A stretch of 17,433 nucleotides of DNA, taken from Zoogloeaceae bacterium. Its GTDB lineage: Bacteria > Pseudomonadota > Gammaproteobacteria > Burkholderiales > Rhodocyclaceae. The translations under genes and the position numbers were made by a program. Of this stretch, positions 14,858 to 17,433 are shown piece by piece (the first letter of the stretch is position 1; each line of letters begins with the position of its first letter). The notes under the pieces were generated by a model that saw only the letters and a program-made list of their open reading frames with translations, made no database searches and had not been told where the DNA came from. The stretch is taken from the NCBI GenBank assembly GCA_031267345.1, contig JAIRZG010000164.1, forward strand, positions 1-17,433, read 5' to 3'.

Positions 14858-17433
14858 TCAGAACTTCCAGCCCAGCCTGAAGCCGCCGGAAACGCCTTCG
14901 CGTTTGCCGACGTAGCCTTGCAGGCCGACTTCGGCGCTGAAGCGGTCGTTGTCGCGGGCGTGGAAAATCATGCCGACCTCGCCTACGCCGCTGCTTCCTT
15001 TGGCGCTGGGCGCGTCGAAGGAATCGTTGTCGTCGTTTTTGGCGTGGGTGCGGTGGCTGAATTCATACTCGTAGGCGAGGCCGACATACCAGGCGCGATC
15101 CGGATTCCTGGCGTGGGTGTAGCGTGTGCCGAGGCGCAGGCGTTGGGAATCGTCGGCCTTGAAGTGCACGCCTTCTCCCGTCGCCAGGGTGATGCTTCTG
15201 CCGTTTTGCCGCACCCAGTAATAGCGCGCCAGAAAATCGAGGCTGTCGCGCTCGTTCATCCGCCATTCATGGCCGACGCCGAGATGCGCGCCGAAATAGG
15301 GGACGGTCAGCTTGTATTTGGCGGCAAGGCCGCTGGAAGTCAGATCGTCGGTATGGAACTTGTTTTCCACCCGTCCGCCGCGCAGCGAACCTTCGATCCG
15401 GAAGCCGCTGTCCCAATGCTGGCGCGCCATCAGGCCGAGGCCGTAGAATTTCAGGTCGCCATCGCCCTTGATGCGCTGGCGATGGAGACCGTAGGCGCCC
15501 CTGATGTCGTAATCGGCGATGCCGGCTTCAATGAAAGCGCCGTAGAGAAAGCTGCTGTCGCTTTTTTCATCCTTGCCCGCCAGACCCACCAGCGCCATGT
15601 TGCCGCGATATTTTACGCGCGCGCCGGTATCGAGATGTATTCGTGAACCATCCAGACCACCGAACACCGCCCGGTTTTCGCCGCGCCGCAAGGCCAGATC
15701 GGCTTGCTGATAGCTGTGATCCGCCAGCCAGTCGGCGCTTTGTCCCAACAGTCCCAGCGAGGCGGAACGGCCTTCGATCAGGCTGGTGACTTCGTGCGCA
15801 GGCACTACGCCGCGCGTCAGACGGGCGACGAGATAACGATTTACGTCGGCGCTATTCGGGTTGAGCGTGTCATCGCTGGCGTCCTTGTCAATGATGAAGT
15901 AATAGCCGCGCGTAAAACCCTGACGCGCGTAGGCGAGGTTGTTGGCGGGATCGCCATTGAGTTTGCCTGTGACGTTGGTGTCGATCAGATAGAACAGGTC
16001 GCCGGGATTCAGCGTCGGGCCGGCGGCGAAATTCGAGAGACTGATGGTCGCGCCGGAAATATCGGCGGGTGTGCCGCCGGGGGTGATGATGTCCAACAGC
16101 ACGGCGCTGGCGTCATTCAGCGTCGTGCCGTCGAGGTTGAAATGCAGCGTGCCGTACAGATTGGCTTGCTGGACATCCAGGCGATTGCTGCCCATGACAT
16201 GGACGCGCCCGCCGGAAAGCAGGGTGAAGTTGTGATCTGTAGCTGCAAGGCTCATGCCGGAGAGCAGGGTGGCGCGGCTACCGGAGAAGAAATTGACTGC
16301 GCCGGTTACTCCCTGAACGAATTTGTTTTCTCCCCCCCAGAGGAAATCGCCGCCCGTGCCCTGCACGAACATGTTGAAGGTCTTGCCGTTGTTCTGCTCG
16401 GTTTCAATGGGGTCGTACAGCGCCACCGTGCCGCCCGTTGATGGCGCGATGTACAGTTCGGCATCGGCGTCGGCGGCGTCATTGGCAACGGTAATCACGC
16501 CCATAGTATCATCAGTTGTCATATTCTGAACAATGCCGAAATACAGGGAATTGGCGCGCGCGCCGTTAGCATCCGTCAACATGTTGTTCCGAAAAACCGT
16601 GTTGTTGCCGGAGGAAGCGAAGAGCGTCAGGGTATGCGCGTCGCCGCCATTGAGCGCCATGCCCGTATCCACCGTGACCGTGCCGTATACCCTGGCTGCC
16701 GCCGAATCACCGCTATAGCTGCTACATCCCGCACATGTCGCGCTAAAGGTGTTGTCGATAAAGGCGCTGTCGCGGATGTACATGCCGCCTGCCAGACCGT
16801 AGCTATATACCGCGCCGCCCATGATTTGCCCGTCTTGGGCGATGACGGTGTTATTCCGGAATACGCTTTTGTCGATGCCGCCGATGCCGATCACCTGACT
16901 CGGATTGGGCACTGACGTCACATCGCCGGTGACGCCGATCAGCCCGCCGCCGTCGATATAGGTGCCTGCCATGATGTTCGCGCCTTCAAAAAGACTGTTG
17001 CGGATCAACTCAATGTAGGCAATGCCGCCCGTGGAACGCACGCCCAACACGCCGCCGCCGGAGATGTAGCGGTTTGTCGTCACGACCGGGTTGATAAAGG
17101 CGTTGTTTTCCAGTCCGGACAACAACATGGCGTTGCCGCCTGCGCCTTGCGCGTTGAAACCGATGATGCCGCCGCCTTTTATGGAACGCGCTCCGACCTG
17201 CATCGCTTCAAAGCGGTTGCCGGAAAACGCCAACGCGCCGACAACGCCATTGACGGTGCTCGCGCCGACAATGCCGCCGCCGCTGAGATTGCCCACGACA
17301 CTGACATTGAGATCGCGGAAAAAATTGTCCTTTAAACTGCCGAAAGTTGCATCGGTGGAGGCGACTCCATTGGCGCTTACCCCGATAATGCCGCCGCCGC
17401 TGAGATGGCTACCGGTTGTCACCGTGATGTCGT
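14858..17433 (-). CDS. Autotransporter (type V secretion), C-terminal part
   Basis: About 858 residues are visible; the frame is open at the right edge (codons DIT precede the first GTG), so the N-terminus with its signal peptide is outside the window. Roughly the first 240 residues are six imperfect repeats of 35-45 residues, each with a glycine block such as LSGGGIIGV, IKGGGIIGF or IDGGGLIGV followed by a bulky N.F/F-rich turn: a right-handed beta-helix passenger. A linker follows, then a barrel domain (about the last 280 residues, from RAVFGGLDGSRIHLDTG on) ending in the classical GFRLGWKF terminal aromatic residue for BAM-mediated insertion. Likely a surface adhesin or related factor; the function of the passenger is unknown. 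Confidence 0.88.
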   Translation of the reverse strand, partial: DITVTTGSHLSGGGIIGVSANGVASTDATFGSLKDNFFRDLNVSVVGNLSGGGIVGASTVNGVVGALAFSGNRFEAMQVGARSIKGGGIIGFNAQGAGGNAMLLSGLENNAFINPVVTTNRYISGGGVLGVRSTGGIAYIELIRNSLFEGANIMAGTYIDGGGLIGVTGDVTSVPNPSQVIGIGGIDKSVFRNNTVIAQDGQIMGGAVYSYGLAGGMYIRDSAFIDNTFSATCAGCSSYSGDSAAARVYGTVTVDTGMALNGGDAHTLTLFASSGNNTVFRNNMLTDANGARANSLYFGIVQNMTTDDTMGVITVANDAADADAELYIAPSTGGTVALYDPIETEQNNGKTFNMFVQGTGGDFLWGGENKFVQGVTGAVNFFSGSRATLLSGMSLAATDHNFTLLSGGRVHVMGSNRLDVQQANLYGTLHFNLDGTTLNDASAVLLDIITPGGTPADISGATISLSNFAAGPTLNPGDLFYLIDTNVTGKLNGDPANNLAYARQGFTRGYYFIIDKDASDDTLNPNSADVNRYLVARLTRGVVPAHEVTSLIEGRSASLGLLGQSADWLADHSYQQADLALRRGENRAVFGGLDGSRIHLDTGARVKYRGNMALVGLAGKDEKSDSSFLYGAFIEAGIADYDIRGAYGLHRQRIKGDGDLKFYGLGLMARQHWDSGFRIEGSLRGGRVENKFHTDDLTSSGLAAKYKLTVPYFGAHLGVGHEWRMNERDSLDFLARYYWVRQNGRSITLATGEGVHFKADDSQRLRLGTRYTHARNPDRAWYVGLAYEYEFSHRTHAKNDDNDSFDAPSAKGSSGVGEVGMIFHARDNDRFSAEVGLQGYVGKREGVSGGFRLGWKF

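Noticed and set aside
14918..16441. Several plus-strand open frames over the autotransporter
   Set aside because: They are antisense to a strongly supported autotransporter barrel and passenger and show no domain likeness.
16900..17433. CRISPR-like periodicity from repeated GCCGCCGCC blocks
   Set aside because: The spacing follows the GGG codons of the passenger repeats; flanks are not direct repeats and the reading frame is continuous.

Overview
The window looks like chromosomal DNA of a betaproteobacterium. The support is the mreB-mreC-mreD-mrdA-rodA-rlpA cell-shape operon with betaproteobacterial-looking MreB and MreC, a periplasmic cytochrome c', a YcgR/PilZ protein and an autotransporter, all in fairly GC-rich DNA. 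No rRNA, tRNA or CRISPR array was seen. The taxonomic call is inference from gene order and protein style.

Layout. (1) 1-1579, minus: an OmpR-type response regulator and, overlapping its stop codon, the 5' part of a membrane sensor protein (probable histidine kinase) that runs off the left edge. (2) 1593-2128, minus: what reads as one integron gene cassette. It holds a small cysteine-rich (zinc-ribbon-like) protein gene, followed by a 60-bp attC site of the aadA-cassette type. The cassette lies in the leader of the response regulator, apparently inserted at a G|AT secondary site and not at an attI; no integrase gene is in the window. (3) 2321-5052, plus: an SPFH/band-7 membrane protein and an SH3-like-domain protein, a two-gene unit. 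(4) 5053-6370: an insertion-sequence graveyard with a frameshifted IS481-type fragment, a structured repeat resembling an IS200/IS605-type right end, an ISAs1-type fragment with a frameshift and a nonsense codon, and an IS481-type 5' end on the opposite strand. (5) 6371-13134, plus: mreB, mreC, mreD, mrdA (PBP2), rodA and rlpA, closely packed or overlapping except for an unusual 226-bp gap between mreB and mreC. That gap holds a second, diverged copy of the structured repeat from region 4. (6) 13168-13709: a bidirectional terminator, then a cytochrome c' gene on the minus strand with a perfect TATAAT box. (7) 13948-14730, plus: a YcgR-like PilZ protein with both c-di-GMP motifs. (8) 14731-14857: a small element with inverted-repeat hairpins. 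(9) 14858-17433, minus: the C-terminal part of a large autotransporter with a glycine-rich repeat passenger and a complete beta-barrel, whose 5' end lies outside the window.

How it fits together. MreB, MreC, MreD, RodA and PBP2 form the elongasome, which directs lateral-wall peptidoglycan synthesis; RlpA is a septal or peptidoglycan-associated lytic transglycosylase. The main points of interest are the lone cassette beside a two-component system and the duplicated structured element inside the mre operon. Both are evidence of mobile DNA settling next to core genes.
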